Part shown: positions 4,880 through 5,876 of the stretch, one piece after another
Position numbering within the stretch: the first letter of the stretch is position 1
Layout: each line of letters opens with the position of its first letter
Assembly: GCA_934678955.1 (NCBI GenBank)
Contig: CAKUSI010000251.1
Coordinates: 1 to 5,876 of the forward strand
Length of the DNA stretch: 5,876 nucleotides
DNA from: an uncultured Austwickia sp.
GTDB taxonomy: Bacteria > Actinomycetota > Actinomycetes > Actinomycetales > Dermatophilaceae
Direction of reading: 5' to 3'
Notes under the pieces: generated by a model
Databases searched by the model: none
What the model was told of the DNA's origin: nothing
The model's input: the letters and a program-made list of their open reading frames with translations, nothing else
Made by a program: the position numbers and the translations under genes

Positions 4880-5876
4880 AGCCACCGGCCAATCCGCGTG
4901 GCTCGTTCCGGACGGAGTTCCGGCCGCTCTGATCTGGCCTCATTCAAGGCGCGGGCTTGGTGGAGGGCCACACGGGCGCGCGCAGCGTCGATCTTCTGGG
5001 CGGCCGACTCGGGTGGGGCACCGAGGGCTCCTTCGCCGGTGACGCGGTAGCGGTCGCGGTAGGCCGCGACCACGCGGGCGGCCTTGCGCCAGGTCGCGGC
5101 TCGTCGCCGATCAGTGGGCGCTGCTCCAAGAGCGTTCGTCCACGGTGTGCTCTCCGTGAGCGCGGCTTCGAGCACAGCGTCGGCGCGTGCCTCGATCAGT
5201 TCCTCTCGATCATTGAGAGCTGCTCGCATCTCGGCGTCGATGACTCCGTGCGCCTGTGGAAGGAGGCCGGCGACAAGTCGCGTTGGCTTGCGAGTCCGCC
5301 CTGATCCCGCGGGACGTGCAGTCGCACGCTCGACCCGGTAGTGGAGGACGGCGGCGATGTCGTCAGCGTCGCTGAATCCGCGCGCTGCGACGAGGCGCGG
5401 GAGGAGCGCATCGACATTGTGATGGTTGGCTTCGGCACGGCGGAGTTCAGCCGCGAGCGGGCCGAACGCATCGGACTCGACGGCGCTCTCGGCCTGTTCC
5501 GCGGTAAGCCCGGAGCCGCGGACGAGAGCGGCCCAACGGTCGTGCTGGGCAGCGGCGACGATGGTCTCGTACTCGGCGGCGAGCTGGGCGATCGAGCCCC
5601 ACTGCTCCTGCTCGGCCACGATGGTCTCGTGCGCCGAGAGCTCGGCCCCACTGTGCTGCAGAACGCCGTAGAGCACGCTCCGCGCAGTGGCATGCGGATC
5701 GTCGCCAGGGTGCGGCTGCGCATGATCGTCGGTGCGGTCAAGCGTCACGTAGGCGTGGTTCGAGTGCCGTCCTCGGGTCATCGCGACGTAGAAGGTCTCC
5801 CTCGTCGAGGTCGGTTCGACCAGCACGTGCGCGGTGTCGGTCGTGACGCCCTGGGCACGGTAGGCGGTGACCGCGT
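4876..5876 (-). CDS. MobF/TraA-type conjugative relaxase-helicase, C-terminal part (5' end beyond the window)
   Basis: In the window 332 residues are coded and the frame stays open to the right edge, so the N-terminal relaxase and most helicase motifs lie outside. The visible part begins with superfamily 1 helicase motif V, AYRAQGVTTDTAHVLV, followed by motif VI, TRETFYVAMTRGRHSN, as in the TraI/TrwC/TraA C-terminal helicase domain. The rest is a long Ala/Arg/Glu-rich, probably helical tail including TWRKAARVVAAYRDRYRVTG, a pattern I associate with actinobacterial TraA proteins. These proteins nick the transfer origin and unwind the strand for conjugation; this portion would belong to the motor and its tail. 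GC is high (about 73% in one counted line). The gene indicates a plasmid or integrated conjugative element. Its TAG stop overlaps the TAA of the convergent methyltransferase-like gene. Confidence 0.88.
   Translation of the reverse strand, partial: AVTAYRAQGVTTDTAHVLVEPTSTRETFYVAMTRGRHSNHAYVTLDRTDDHAQPHPGDDPHATARSVLYGVLQHSGAELSAHETIVAEQEQWGSIAQLAAEYETIVAAAQHDRWAALVRGSGLTAEQAESAVESDAFGPLAAELRRAEANHHNVDALLPRLVAARGFSDADDIAAVLHYRVERATARPAGSGRTRKPTRLVAGLLPQAHGVIDAEMRAALNDREELIEARADAVLEAALTESTPWTNALGAAPTDRRRAATWRKAARVVAAYRDRYRVTGEGALGAPPESAAQKIDAARARVALHQARALNEARSERPELRPERATRIGRWL

Noticed and set aside
4905..4925. Repeated TTCCGG near the relaxase 3' end
   Set aside because: It encodes the Arg-Pro-Glu repeat of the relaxase tail (RPELRPE), so it is explained by the protein sequence.
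1..5876. CRISPR array, tRNA/rRNA gene, complete insertion sequence or toxin-antitoxin pair
   Set aside because: I found no regularly spaced repeats, no tRNA-like T-loop/acceptor combination, no transposase frame with terminal repeats, and no small paired genes.

Overview
The window is high-GC DNA (about 63-73% in hand-counted stretches of most genes). Its actinobacterial-style gene families and hairpin terminator without a T-tract suggest an actinobacterium, perhaps of the Microbacteriaceae type; the genus is an inference and cannot be fixed from this sequence.

Left part (1-1400): the last codons of a probable sugar ABC-transporter permease are followed, after 57 bases, by a complete lipoprotein solute-binding protein. 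The operon ends at a strong perfect hairpin that also lies just beyond the 3' end of the convergent next gene. Middle part (1404-3856): a complete class B flavin-containing monooxygenase (minus strand) and a complete AraC-type regulator (plus strand) are divergently transcribed from a 128-base shared region. This region carries a gapped dyad and an overlapping imperfect direct repeat close to the regulator start. The layout suggests the regulator controls the monooxygenase, probably in response to its substrate, which cannot be read from the sequence.

Right part (3857-5876): this is accessory, rearranged-looking DNA. A gap of about 300 bases holds a short minus-strand coding remnant with no start codon. 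Next comes a lower-GC gene (about 58%) resembling the C-terminal two thirds of a putative O-methyltransferase family, apparently without its N-terminal SAM-binding start. Its stop codon overlaps the stop codon of the convergent last gene, the C-terminal part of a MobF/TraA-type conjugative relaxase-helicase, which runs off the right edge.

The ABC transporter and the monooxygenase/regulator pair look like ordinary metabolic genes. The relaxase and the broken genes beside it look like the edge of an integrated conjugative element or plasmid. I see no CRISPR array, tRNA, rRNA or complete insertion sequence, and no clearly new complete system. The most notable points are the truncated methyltransferase at the relaxase boundary and the candidate operator between the AraC and monooxygenase genes.
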